Assembly: GCF_048544455.1 (NCBI RefSeq)
Contig: NC_133538.1
Coordinates: forward strand, 38,720,969 to 38,784,968
DNA: 64,000 bases
From: Silene latifolia
Lineage: Eukaryota; Streptophyta; Magnoliopsida; Caryophyllales; Caryophyllaceae
Direction of reading: 5' to 3'
Shown here one piece after another: positions 47,555 to 57,977 of this stretch (its first letter is position 1; each line of letters starts with the position of its first letter). The position numbers and the translations under genes are program-made. The notes under the pieces were generated by a model. The model searched no databases and was not told where the DNA came from. It was given only the letters and a program-made list of their open reading frames with translations.

Positions 47555-48045
47555 AATTTTAGGTCGACGACCCAACATCCAAATGTTTCGTTTCAAATTC
47601 AAATTCCGGGTCGATGGCCCAACATCATAAGTGATGTCAACTTCAAAATTTGGGTCGATGGCCCAATTATTTAAAATTTTCAACTTGTTCAAATTTCGGG
47701 TCGATGACCCAGTCATTCAAAATTTAATTTTAGGTCGACGACCTAACATTCAAATGATTCGTTTCAAATTCAAATTTCGGGTCGATGGCCCAACATCAAA
47801 GTTATGTCAAATTCAAAATTTGGGTCGATGGCCCAATTATTCAAAATTTTCAACTTGTTCAAATTTCGGGTCGATGACCCAGTCATTCAAAATTTAATTT
47901 TAGGTCGACGACCCAGCATTCCAACACTTCAACTTCAAACTTCGGGTCGATGGCCCAATTATTCAAATTTTTCAAATTCAATTTTCGGGTCGATGACCCA
48001 ATCTTTTGAATGATCCAATTTTAAGATCGATGATCCAAATGTGCT
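47555..48045. repeat. 170-bp higher-order tandem repeat with GGGTCGATGRCCC dyads
   Basis: TTTTAGGTCGACGACC starts at 47557, 47728 and 47898 (periods 171 and 170). Each period holds four dyads of the type GGGTCGATGGCCC, GGGTCGATGACCC or GGTCGACGACCC, about 40 bp apart in AT-rich spacers made of CAAATTTC and TTCAAAATT words. GGGTC-GAT-GACCC is a perfect 5-bp stem with a 3-nt loop. Confidence 0.9.
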
Positions 48046-48110
48046 TATGTGATGATTATTGCTTGTACATTTTCTATGTTTCAAATGTAGCAGGATATGC
48101 TTCAACTGGG

Positions 48111-48175
48111 GGCTCTAAAGTCTTCGACTTTAGAGCCATTGCAAACTGGGGGCTCTGAAGCCGTTGGCTTCAGAG
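48111..48175 (+). other. Two consecutive perfect hairpins after AACTGGGGGCTCT
   Basis: Hairpin 1 (48111-48137): GGCTCTAAAGTC pairs with GACTTTAGAGCC around TTC. Hairpin 2 (48153-48175): CTCTGAAGCC pairs with GGCTTCAGAG around GTT. Each is preceded by AACTGGGG, so the unit is duplicated. Stems differ in sequence but both are perfect. Confidence 0.9.
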
Positions 48176-48315
48176 ACCATTATCAAGATGAAATGGATGA
48201 CATCCACTCAGAATTCAATTCAATACAAGAGTATAAAATGGAAGAATTCCATAGCTGAAAGCAAATGATGAAAGCGGCGGCAACCTCCTCGGAAAGTCCC
48301 GTCCCATTTGGACAC

Positions 48316-48460
48316 CTGCCAGCAGATGATAAGCTTTGGGCAAGTGTCAACAGATGAATTTCGGACAAGTGCCAGCAGATGATAAGTTTTGGGCAAATGT
48401 CAGCAGATGATGAATTTCGGACAAATGCCAAAGCAGATGATAAACTTTGGGCATGTGTCG
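48316..48460. repeat. Three copies of an about 56-bp repeat with CAGCAGATGATAA
   Basis: GCCAGCAGATGATAAGCTTT at about 48317, GCCAGCAGATGATAAGTTTT at about 48371 and GCCAAAGCAGATGATAAACT at about 48427. Each is followed by TTGGGCAAGTGTC-like words. Confidence 0.85.
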
Positions 48461-48465
48461 GATTG

Positions 48466-48520
48466 CTTAACTACGACGCGGGTTTGATTCCGTCAGAAAC
48501 GGATACGTAGGCGCCTAAGG
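48466..48520 (+). ncRNA. Structured motif, copy 2
   Basis: TTAACTACG, then GGTTTGATT, then CCGT/ACGG as a stem around CAGAA, then ATACGTAGGCG. The stem bases differ from copy 1 on both sides but still pair. Confidence 0.6.
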
Positions 48521-48750
48521 ATAAGGCTCAATCCACCATATATGCAATCTATGGGTCGACGACCAATGATGACAATTTGACGCAACAGAAGCAAGAGTTA
48601 ATCCCCGACGAAGTTTCAGGTATGATCTCTTCTCATGGCTGGCGAGCTTATATACGCAAGTCTAATGGACTATAAACGACCCGAAGAATCCTCAGGTCGA
48701 GAGGGACCTGGGGTATACTTTGACTTTCGCCTTGTCCAAGCCTCAGTCAA

Positions 48751-48761
48751 AGTGGGGGCTC
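48751..48761 (+). other. Polypurine tract of the young Tat element
   Basis: AGTGGGGGCTC directly before the 3' LTR TGTAG. This is the plus-strand primer position. Confidence 0.8.
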
Positions 48762-51700
48762 TGTAGATACCCATATCCGTCGATATTGGAATTTATAGAG
48801 AACCCGACAAACACCCGATGATGATAGGACACATGTATTTATTTAGTTGTCATTGTCATTATTTGGGTTCGTTTTACGATGTAGAATGAGCGTTGTCGAC
48901 GGAGTATTTTAATTTAAATGATATTTAAATTAAAGTTTTTTTAAGTGATTTCAATTTAATTTATTTTATTTTGAATTTATTTTCCCAAGTTTATTTTATT
49001 GAAAATAAAATAAATATTTGATTTGAAAAATCATTTTATGAATATATTTGATTTGAAAAATCATTTATTTTAATGTGTTAATTGATTTGAAAAATCGATT
49101 TTAAAAGCGAAGAAAACTCGTTTTAGAAGCATGTTTTTGAGCTCGATTTTAGCTCGGTTTTTGGGCCCGTTTTCTTTACGACTTGGCACGAATATCGAGT
49201 GCACTAACCAACCTAAGCCTCTACCCATCCACCCTTGTTCGAACCCCCTATCCACGGCCCAAATTCCATCCCCAAACACCCCCCAACCAGCCCGCGCATA
49301 CAAACAGCCCCCCTGTTTTGCGTGATGAATCCCGAGCCCAAAACCCGCTCCAAATACCACCAAAACCCGTACCCATTAACCCTAACCCATACCCTAGTAT
49401 CCTACCCATATTACCCTAGCTTAATCACCAAGAAAACCCCTCTCAAACCCTCACAAAAGCTGCTGGACAGCAGCTATGCGTGAGCAGGCCCGACTGCCTC
49501 TCCCTCTCTTTTACCCTACTTTAACTCCTTATAAATACCCACCCTTCACCATACATTCATTCCTCTAAGTTCTCCCCACATCCTACCATCACTCACAAGC
49601 TTTAAACCTCAGAAACAAACTCTAATTGCCTCTCAAATACCCTCCACAAAACCGACATACAAACTGAAACTGTTTGTGTGTTCTCCTCGAAAAACAATTC
49701 GTTCCTCCCTCAAACCTCCATCAAAACTCGAGTTTCTTGTTCCAAATTAACCACATAACATCCATCTACACATTAGATAAAGATTTACGAGCCAAATTGC
49801 CCTTGAGAGTACACGAAATCCCTCGAAAAACAGAGTGTTATACACTCTGTTTTCGCGGTTTGTTCCTGTCTGTCCAGTTCTGTTTGTGCTCGTTTTTCGT
49901 GCCCAATAACTCAAAACGAGCGGGGGTTGCTTTAAGATCTCTGTTCTCCTCTCTTTCTAGTTTTCAAAACATCTTTTAAATCGAATTTTCATCGTGAAAC
50001 GAGGGAGAAATCGCTGTTTGAAAGTTGCTGTCCAGATTTGCCAAAAACGCGTGTTTGCTTTGTTTCTTCGTCGACGACGGCCTCTCGAGATAAAATCTAC
50101 CATCGATTACGACCCAAGACGGTTTCAACGATATATGTAGGTTGAGGGTGCATCAAATCCTCCTCTTTCTCCCTTTTATTTCGTTTTTCTATGTTTGTTT
50201 TTTATAGTTTGTTTTTCTATTCGTTTATCGCTTTTGTTTATCGTTCGTTTAGATTAACTATGAAACTAGTTTAGTCCGAGTATGAGTTAAAGTACCACCA
50301 TGAACACCCGCGTTGACTTGATATGGGAAAATAAACCGCTACTTCAGTCGGTCGTACACCCCCGTCTCATTTACATATCCTCGTGTTCAAGGTAGGACAT
50401 AAATAAAACGAATTTCTAACTTCGCTCCTCGCTTTTGACCCTTTGTTTGTCTCGGCTAATTCGACCCACCTTAGGACCCGTTTCATGTTAGTATGACCTC
50501 TGATTGTTAACATATGACTTATTTAGACGACATTCGATCATTTAAATAACCTAATTAGACACATTAGGGTACATCGACATAGCTTTAAAAACCGATTAAC
50601 AATTCTGTAACTTAATGAACGCATCTCTCTCTTTCACCTAATTTCTCGCTAGTATAAGAGTGCGTGATTAGCACCTTCTTATTAACACTCGATGAGTTAA
50701 ATTAATTAGCAAACTTGACCTAATTTGACCCCTTTTAGGCCGTGTAGAATACACCTTTGCGCGACATCATCTCAATCGATCAATGTTGTTTCTAACTCGT
50801 GTTCTAACTTGTTTCCTATATCGTTTTGTAATCAATTGATCCAACTAATGAACCTGACCTAGGACCTAGAGTAGCCGTGTTTGGTTTGGCCGTGATTTGG
50901 CCGTGTCTTTTGGTCCTTCTGGTTTCGTCCGTTTTGCATCGTTTGTTCTTTATTGCTTTATCACTTGTAATTTATCGTTTGTTCATCGAGTTGTAATTTT
51001 CAAGTTAGTTTTCTTTTATCGAGTCAAAACCTCTTTCAAAAACCTTATTCTTGTTTGGTTAGATGGTTGTGCCCCAATGCAAGTGAGAGCGTAGTAAATC
51101 GCATGTTGTTTAAAGCAACATGGCCCGATTTATGCTAATGCATGCTTTGGTGCGTGACCCAATGTCTAATTCGATAAGATTAAGTGAAAGCACACATTAC
51201 GAGGAGTGACCCAAGGCCGTGAGTCATGTGAGCCGTGGGCCACCCCTTTGTGCACGTTTTCCTAGGCCGAATTGGCCATGTGTCGTGTATGGTATCGTAT
51301 GTAGCAATTGTATTTAGATCGAGTTGTATCTTTAATTTATCGTTGTGTCGGCATGAAATGCCTGGTTTGTAATAGGTAGATCCCAACGGCTCCCCCATTC
51401 CCCCTAAGCCTTGTTTGCTTTCGTTTGTATGTTGCTTAGATCAATCAACCCACATGCTAAATTACAACTTTGACAAAGTTAGTTTAGTTGCATCTAAATC
51501 GACATAGAAACTTCACATGTTAGGGTTAAAACGATGTTTGCATTTCATATATCGTAGTAGCTATGACCTTGTTTGAACTCCGACACTTGACTTAGTAGAG
51601 GCCGTTATTGACGGGCGGGGTTGGGTGTCCTTATGGGCTTCCCAACACGTACCCTCACCCCTTACTCAAGATCTATGGTTTGTGGATCCGTCTAAATACC

Positions 51701-51940
51701 ATTGGATTACGAGAGTCATTCAAATCGAGTGATATAGGGTACAAGTCTTTATCTTTAATCACTCGTAGTCGATTGGCTTTATGCTTTTCGATGAAAGGTG
51801 TAAAGTTGACTTGAACGGTTCCAGGTTCCCAAAAAACTTGGTGGCGACTCTAATATGTCTTAATTCGATTCGAAAGAACCTCGAGTCGATTATGCCTAGT
51901 GTGGATCCCGCGGACGCAGTTCCCGAGGGCCTTGTCCACA
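48762..51940 (+). repeat. 3' LTR of the young Tat element
   Basis: 3,179 bp, collinear with 39704-42878 over its full length. It ends CTTGTCCACA, then CAAAG (target duplication). The TATA box TATAAATA is at 49530-49537. Confidence 0.95.
49530..49537 (+). promoter_or_regulatory. TATA box, young Tat 3' LTR
   Basis: TATAAATACCCACCCTTCA, identical to the 5' LTR context. Confidence 0.75.
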
Positions 51941-51945
51941 CAAAG
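51941..51945. other. Target site duplication CAAAG, right copy
   Basis: Matches 39699-39703. Confidence 0.9.
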
Positions 51946-54825
51946 AGTTATCGAGTACTCTTGAAACCATTAGATCTTATGGTATATGCGTATCTTGCAT
52001 TCAAAGCAAGATGTCTCGTGCCTTTTGGTTGAAAAGGAGATCGAGGTTGTAAATCATTTATCCAAAATAGGTTGATCATTTTCTTTTACCAACGATTTAA
52101 GTTGACGCTAATGTGTTCACTTAATAAGGTAAATAGAGAAATCTTTGAAGAAGTTCAAAGAGTTCAAAGAATCACGATTTAGTCGTGATGGGATTATCAA
52201 AGTAAAGACTTTGATATAAGCCAAAGGAAATGTGATATAGTATCACAAATTAATCTCTCTTAGCACGCATTATGGGATAATGTGTGGTTGAAAAAGAAAT
52301 CAAACGCTATTCGATATGGTTTGGACTTCAATCAAGTTACTTTGAGTTACTTTATCCTTTTGGGGATTTTATCATTTTGTCTAAATTATTTTTCCACTAA
52401 TCTAAAATGAATCATATGAGATATGAAATGGTAAGGTACCATGGTTGTAAGTTTTCAAAAGAAACAAATGCTCATTTTTCCTTATTATAATCACGAGTAC
52501 AACGGGTTTGTGGCTCGTGAAGCTGTTTTTCTAAAATACAAGTTTATTTCTAGAAGACAGAGTGGGAGAAATTTTTCAAGAGCCACAAAGAATGTTATGT
52601 CGCAAGAAACTGGTCTTTCTTGGCTACATGAGACGTTTTGTGTAAGACGTTGTTTCTTCAAAACCTAGGAGGTTAAAGTCATCACTTGTTGAAGATGATG
52701 AATTAGTGTTACTTTTAGAAAGTAAAGAGCTTGCAACTTACAAAGAAATTGTTTGATTCAAGTTGATTACTTCTGGAAAGTAATGAACATATGACTTACA
52801 TGAGAGTGTTTAAGTCACAACTCAATACAAGGCTTAGAGTCATGAAAATCCGAAATAAATTCTAAGTGAATTGTTAGATATCAAAGCTTGATTGGTGGCA
52901 AAGGGTTTTTCACTAGTTGAAATGGTTAAGTCTCTTAGGGATTGTGTTTCATTATGATGATATACATATAGCGAGTAAATCTAAAACCCACTTCTTCAAT
53001 TAGAAGGAATGTATTCAATACATGTCTTGAGTTTTGAAGATTCTTGCCATCCTAAGATAATGTGAAACTTCAGAGAGGGTCTTAAGTAGGACATCAATGA
53101 GTTGGAATCAATGTTTTGATCATATTATAAAACTTTTCTCAATAGGTTGAGAAGTCGTGTTTATACATGGAGTTTAGTGGGAGTTACGGAAATTTTAATT
53201 AGTCTTATATGTAGATGACATATTGATCATTAGGAATGATTTAAGACTTGGAGAAATATAATACATCTTTAATATCCAGATTTATGGAGATAAATCCACA
53301 TGATATTAGCGTCAAATAAGAAGTCTTATGTTGATAAGATTCATGACTAGTTCAATCAAGTTGAACATATTTGATTGATTCCATTTGCTTCCGCTGCCGA
53401 ATCAATTAAATAGGAAATGATGTATAACACTTCATATACTTTGAGTATGATGAATTGTTTCAAAATCGAATTTAAGTAATAGTTACCAAGTAGCCATATT
53501 GATTACCCTTAAGTGCTTGCAGAAGCATTAAGTATTTAATGCAAAGTGTTTTTGATGCAATTTTGTGTAAGGGTGTTACACAAATGACAATTGACAATTG
53601 AGATTGCGAAAGGTTTCAGACAAAACCATATTCAAAACACATGAAGATGGTTAAGGAACCATTGTGGCTATGTTATTTAAGAAATAGATTTGCTAGAATC
53701 GTTCTAGGCAATAAAGAACAATGAGAGATATTTATAACGGAAATTGAGTACACTTGCAATCATGAGATGTGCAAGAGGATGGATCCCGCACACTGTGAAA
53801 ACAGTGGGAGCTATTCTAAGACTAGAGAGCTTATGTCTAGATTGGATCTAGACACGTACTCAGGAAGTTTTGTAATGCAAATGTATACATTACAAAGGAA
53901 AACGAGTATGTAGTAAGGTTGAGTAAGGTACAAGAAGTTGATAAAACCTACTAACCAAAGCCTTCTCATAGGCTTAACATGATGAGTCATGTCATATGTC
54001 ATTTCAATTGCATTGAGATGATCAACTACATATAAAATTAAAATGGATTATAAATTTATGAAGTAGTAATCAGGTATTGACTATTCATATGTGATAATCA
54101 CATTTGTCGTTCGAGTTTTTAAATCTAAAAACTCCTTTTATACTTTGTTACATCCAAACGGGTTGTAGAGACAATATTGAACCCCGTTAAAGTGAACCCG
54201 GATTAACATGGTATTCGCCCATAGTCACTTGTATGAGGTGACGTCTCGAAGTGACTAGAGTGTGATGCGATTGATGGCAAGTTCAAGTGCCATAGAGTCA
54301 TGTGAGATGACTAGTCGATCACATAGACAGAATGTTAGGAACACTTTGTCGGGCCTTATGACCGCTTATAGAGTTCTGGCAAATTTATATAGCCTGGTCG
54401 TGGCGAGAGCTACTATAGTATTCTAATGAGTCGATTCTTTTGACTAAAGACTATTCGCCTAAGGTGGCACTATTTCAGATTAAATTTGATTTATGTTACT
54501 ACGACCTTCGTAAATGGGGTCAAATGGGCATATTTTGAGTTATGATGGTTGTGGCTAGTCGAAGGGAATAGTGCGATAGGAATTGTCCACCCCCTTGTCA
54601 GGGTTAAAACAATATCTCAGGGCCACTCGAGGAGTAATGAACTGGAAATGCGTGGCCACGCTCGGAAGGTATCTATGGTAGATAATTCCGGTCAATCAGT
54701 TATTCTCCAGATCGAGGAAACCACTCTCGATATGATCACTTGCAAGTACGACCTGAAAGACACCTTGCATTGAGTGGGAGATATTAATAGGACAAGAGAA
54801 TTGGTGACGCACACTTGTCGAGGAC
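51946..54825 (+). pseudogene. pol: Copia pol remnants: integrase, RT
   Basis: Eroded, many stops and frameshifts. Recognisable pieces: CGIVSQ-like sequence near 52230, from the integrase core; NHEYNGFVAREAVFLKYKF and ISRRQSGRN at 52490-52570, the copia integrase C-terminal pattern (VFVARxAVFLE-EF); SWNQCFDHIIK at about 53100 and LVLYVDDILIIRND at about 53203-53245, the copia RT active-site block with YVDD intact. Later sequence to the polypurine tract should be RNase H, but I can read no motif with confidence. The order INT before RT proves Ty1/copia. Although the YVDD survives, frames are broken throughout, in contrast with the about 98% identical LTRs. Confidence 0.8.
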
Positions 54826-54836
54826 AAGTGGGAGAT
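54826..54836 (+). other. Polypurine tract of the copia element
   Basis: AAGTGGGAGAT directly before TGTTGGAATATG, the standard copia layout. Confidence 0.9.
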
Positions 54837-56134
54837 TGTTGGAATATGTGTCCTCCGACAATAATGCGATCACAACTGTCGATCATGATGATCACATGTT
54901 TAAATCTCATTTTAAGAATATATGTGGGATGTAATATTTTACTATCAACTGGTCCACACATATCGGTAATGATTGGCTGACTAGAGTTTAACACTACTGT
55001 CGTGCGACGGTGGTGATCAGTTGATCCCCTTAGGTCATACTTATAGGGAAATACTCTTAATTGATTATTTAGTTAATCGTATGCCGATACGGGTTAATTA
55101 AATTGCTTAAAATTGACGGATGATTTTATGAGTAAAGTTAACGTGTCTTATTGTAATTCGATTAAATTAGATACAGTCTAAGTAATCGAATTGTTTTATT
55201 ACTTAGATTAAAATATTGTTTACGAAACAATTGAAACAGAATGAATAATTTATTATAAATACAAGTTGTTGTAGTTTATAATTGTATGACCCATTTTGGT
55301 ACAAGTAAAAGTGAATTACTAATTATTTTTATATGTGACATATTTAATTTATATGATGATTTTTAATATGTTAAAAATGCATTATAATGTAACATGTCAC
55401 ATATGTCACATTTGACAAATGACAAAAAAAATAAAAATGGACCACCATATTATACGGGGTGACCGAAAATGGAGGGTTAAGGGTGAGTGTGCCTTAATTA
55501 AGTTGTTTAGTGGAAGGCATCATGATCAACCTCTACATGATAGGGTTGCATGCCTACCCCTTGAATAGAACAACCTAAAAAAGCAAATGTGCATGCATTG
55601 GCACTCTTTTTTCCTCCCTCCTAAAAACCGGTTTCCCCTTCCCCCTTATTGATGTGAATTGTTCTCATTTTATATTATTCATTCCACTTTTCTACTATTT
55701 TTCTAGAGTGAGAAAAATACTACCATTTCTCTACAATTTGTGAAATAAACTTAGAGAAAGAAACCTCATAAAATTACTTCCTCTTGAACCGATTTTTCAA
55801 GAGCAAAACAACAATTTATTTGTGTCATTTTAAGGAAGGATTTTATTAATACTAGTCTTATGTTAATAAAATCTATTAAGGGTATTCCTTGGGTATATGC
55901 TTTTGGGAGAGGTTCTAATTTGAACCTTGTTCATCCATTATAAGGAAAGCTCAAGAACAAGTAAGAAGGAGATCTTACTTGTGCCCAAAATCCGAAACTA
56001 TCATAGTAAGGATTGATGATTTCTTCTCTACTTCTATTTATGTTTGCATGCATAAGATTTGTAAATATTTTATGACTAAATAATTTCTCACATATATGAA
56101 TATGTTAAATTAATGAGATTAAAATTTTCTAATA
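54837..56134 (+). repeat. Copia 3' LTR
   Basis: Starts TGTTGGAATATGTG. It ends TTCTAATA (CA mutated to TA), then GAGTG. It lacks one copy of an 11-bp TTGTAACATGT direct repeat present in the 5' LTR near 34980. Confidence 0.92.
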
Positions 56135-56139
56135 GAGTG

Positions 56140-57163
56140 CAACGATGCTGACCCGAAAATCATGTGGTTAAGCTACTACTGGACCACCATGGAAGCCGAT
56201 TGCCGAAACTATGTCAAACATTGCCACAATTTCCAAATCTTCGCCAACATACAACACATACCACCATTCATCCCTTTTATCACCATGACATCACCCTGGC
56301 CTTTCTTGACCTGGGGCATCGACATCATCGGGAAAGTCAACCCGGTAGGCACCAAGGGGCATGCTTCGTCCTCGTCGCCATCGACTACTTCACCAAGTGG
56401 GTGGAAGCACAGCCCTACGCAGTCTTGACCGCCAAACAAGTGGCCAAGTTCATCCAGGACAACATCATCTGCAGATATGGGTTACCCCATGAAATCATCA
56501 GCGACCAACGCTCTCACTTCCGGGCGAAAACACAAGCCTTGCTGGACAAATACAAAATCAAACGACATCGATCATTCCCCTATCGTCCCCAAACCAACGG
56601 AGCAGTGGAGGCAGCAAACAAAACTCTTGTCACCATCATAAAAAAGATGCAAGATAATTACCGCGATTGGCCGAGTAAACTCCCATTCGCACTCTGGGGA
56701 TAACGAACCTCCATTCGATCACCCACAGGAGCCACCCCCTTCTACCTAGCGTACGGTATGGAAGCGGTTCAACCACTAGAGTTGGAAGTCCCATCTCTAC
56801 GTATCCTGTTGGAGAGTCAAATTCCTGAGGCGGAATGGACCCGTCGAAGGTTCGAACAACTCACGCTTCTAGACGAACGGCGACTCAACACCTTGCACAA
56901 CGTCCAGCTATACCAACGATGTATACAACAGGCATTCAACAAAAAAAGTCAAACCCAAGGATATCAAAGAAGGCGATTTGGTCCTCAAGTCGGTTCGAGC
57001 ACCATTACCCGTCGATCCGATGGTGAAATTCAAACCCAATTGGGCCGGGCCATACCTGGTCAGGAAAATACTTTCGAGGGGCGCAGTGAGACTGAGTGAC
57101 CTAGACGGGGAGGATTTCACAAACCCGACCAAACTAGACCAACTCAAGAAATACTACCCTTGA
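56140..57163 (+). pseudogene. pol: Old Tat integrase (continues from 34420)
   Basis: After copia the frame reads the end of the HHCC finger (YYWTTMEADCRNYVKHCHNFQ), then the core. All three catalytic acids are present: Asp in TWGIDIIG (about 56311), Asp in EIISDQRSHF (about 56500) and Glu in NGAVEAANKTL (about 56605). A frameshift lies near 56355 and a stop at 56701 inside LWG-RTS. The C-terminal part (ATPFYLAYGMEAV, KPNWAGPYLVRKIL) follows with a further frameshift near 56945 and ends KYYP-stop at 57161. ISDQRSHF deviates from the usual ISDNGSHF. The split between 34420 and 56140 is caused only by the copia insertion. Confidence 0.9.
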
Positions 57164-57365
57164 GACCTAGCAACCAACAAACCTCGCCCTAGTTTTACAA
57201 CTAGCAACCACCATATTCCTTTCAAGTTAAGTTCCTCAACGTGTTCTGATTTTAAATTGCATGTTTTATCGAGTCTAAGTTGCGGCACCTTGCCACGTTT
57301 CAAACGTCCTTTGATCTGTCAAAGGCAACATCCATTCTCACTCAAACAAAATAAACAAAACACCT
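57164..57365. other. Old Tat sequence just after pol
   Basis: Non-coding; nothing recognised before the structured motif. Confidence 0.4.
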
Positions 57366-57420
57366 GAACTACGAGCACGGTTTGATTTCACCTTTTTCAT
57401 GTGGATACGTAGGCAGTCCT
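57366..57420 (+). ncRNA. Structured motif, copy 3 (old Tat)
   Basis: GAACTACG, GGTTTGATT, then TTCAC pairing with GTGGA (one G-T pair) around an 8-nt loop, then TACGTAGGCAGTCCTTTC. It is tandem with copy 4. Confidence 0.6.
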
Positions 57421-57475
57421 TTCTTACACAAGAATGATACAACCACAAAACCCAAATAAATTTAACAAAATTTTT

Positions 57476-57530
57476 CGAACTACGATCATGGTTTGATTTC
57501 ACCTTTTCAGGTGGATACGTAGGTAGTCCT
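57476..57530 (+). ncRNA. Structured motif, copy 4 (old Tat)
   Basis: GAACTACG, GGTTTGATT, then CACCT/AGGTG as a perfect stem around a 4-5 nt loop, then GATACGTAGGTAGTCCTTTC. It starts about 110 bp after copy 3. Confidence 0.6.
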
Positions 57531-57540
57531 TTCTTAAACA

Positions 57541-57977
57541 AGAAGGATACAACCATCCCCACATACAAAAAAACATCACTCATACCAACTTCAAAAAAAG
57601 GAAAAGGGAAAAACAATCCCCTTTTCCACAAAAAATACAAAAAAGAAGCCTTTCTCCCTTCCCACAAAAATCTCATTTCCCAAGTGCAGTGTTTAGGATA
57701 ATTCAAACCGAATTGCCTTTACAAAATGGATGGAAGAAACAAGCGTTCACAATTTCTTTTGACACAAGAAATCCTCTTATTTAATTAATAATGAGAAGGA
57801 TTACAAATTTGACAACAAATAAAGCTAAGCAAGTCTACAACTTGTCAAAGCTAGAGTGTCGACTAAGACATCTCACATAATAAAACTAGCACAAAATACA
57901 CAATACATAGCTAGTACTACATAATAAAAACTCACAACACTAATACAACATAATAATAAAACGGGTAATGGAGGTCT
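57541..57977. other. Old Tat 3' region, A/C-rich, no plus-strand gene
   Basis: Low-complexity A/C-rich sequence, probably the 3' end or terminator region of the antisense ORF that follows. Confidence 0.4.

Larger units (their letters stand above)
39704..51940 (+). mobile_element. Young non-autonomous Tat-type element (gag only, TR-GAG/LARD-like)
   Basis: 12.2 kb with nearly identical LTRs of 3.17 kb, a tRNA-Arg-type primer site, a gag with two frameshifts, a polypurine tract, and a perfect CAAAG duplication. No protease, RT, RNase H or integrase motif was found in 45419-48761. That interval holds tandem repeats, hairpins and the structured motif described separately. It is related to the host element at 7239, since LTR start, LTR end, primer site and Gag are homologous, but it is a distinct family with a longer LTR. 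It must have been mobilised by proteins from another element. Confidence 0.9.
34421..56134 (+). mobile_element. Ty1/copia LTR retrotransposon inserted in the Tat integrase
   Basis: LTRs lie at 34421-35729 and 54837-56134, with tRNA-iMet primer site and polypurine tract present. The flanks are GAATG (34416-34420) and GAGTG (56135-56139), a 5-bp duplication with one mismatch. Tat coding sequence resumes after it. The interior shows copia-type protease, integrase and RT remnants in the copia order, but no open pol frame. It contains a LINE (36758-37461) and a young Tat element (39704-51940), so its own length is about 8.8 kb. The lineage is unclear; Angela/Tork-like LTR ends are my best guess. 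Confidence 0.88.

Noticed and set aside
47555..48045. CRISPR-like regular short repeats
   Set aside because: Repeats are 13-bp dyads in related AT-rich spacers that are themselves repeated at 170 bp, inside a plant retrotransposon; spacers are not unique and no cas genes exist.
48466..48500. tRNA gene suggested by GGTTTGATTCC
   Set aside because: No acceptor stem, D-arm or anticodon arm can be drawn around it; only the B-box-like word is present.
56908..57147. Minus-strand ORF opposite the integrase C-terminus
   Set aside because: Shadow of the Tat integrase frame.
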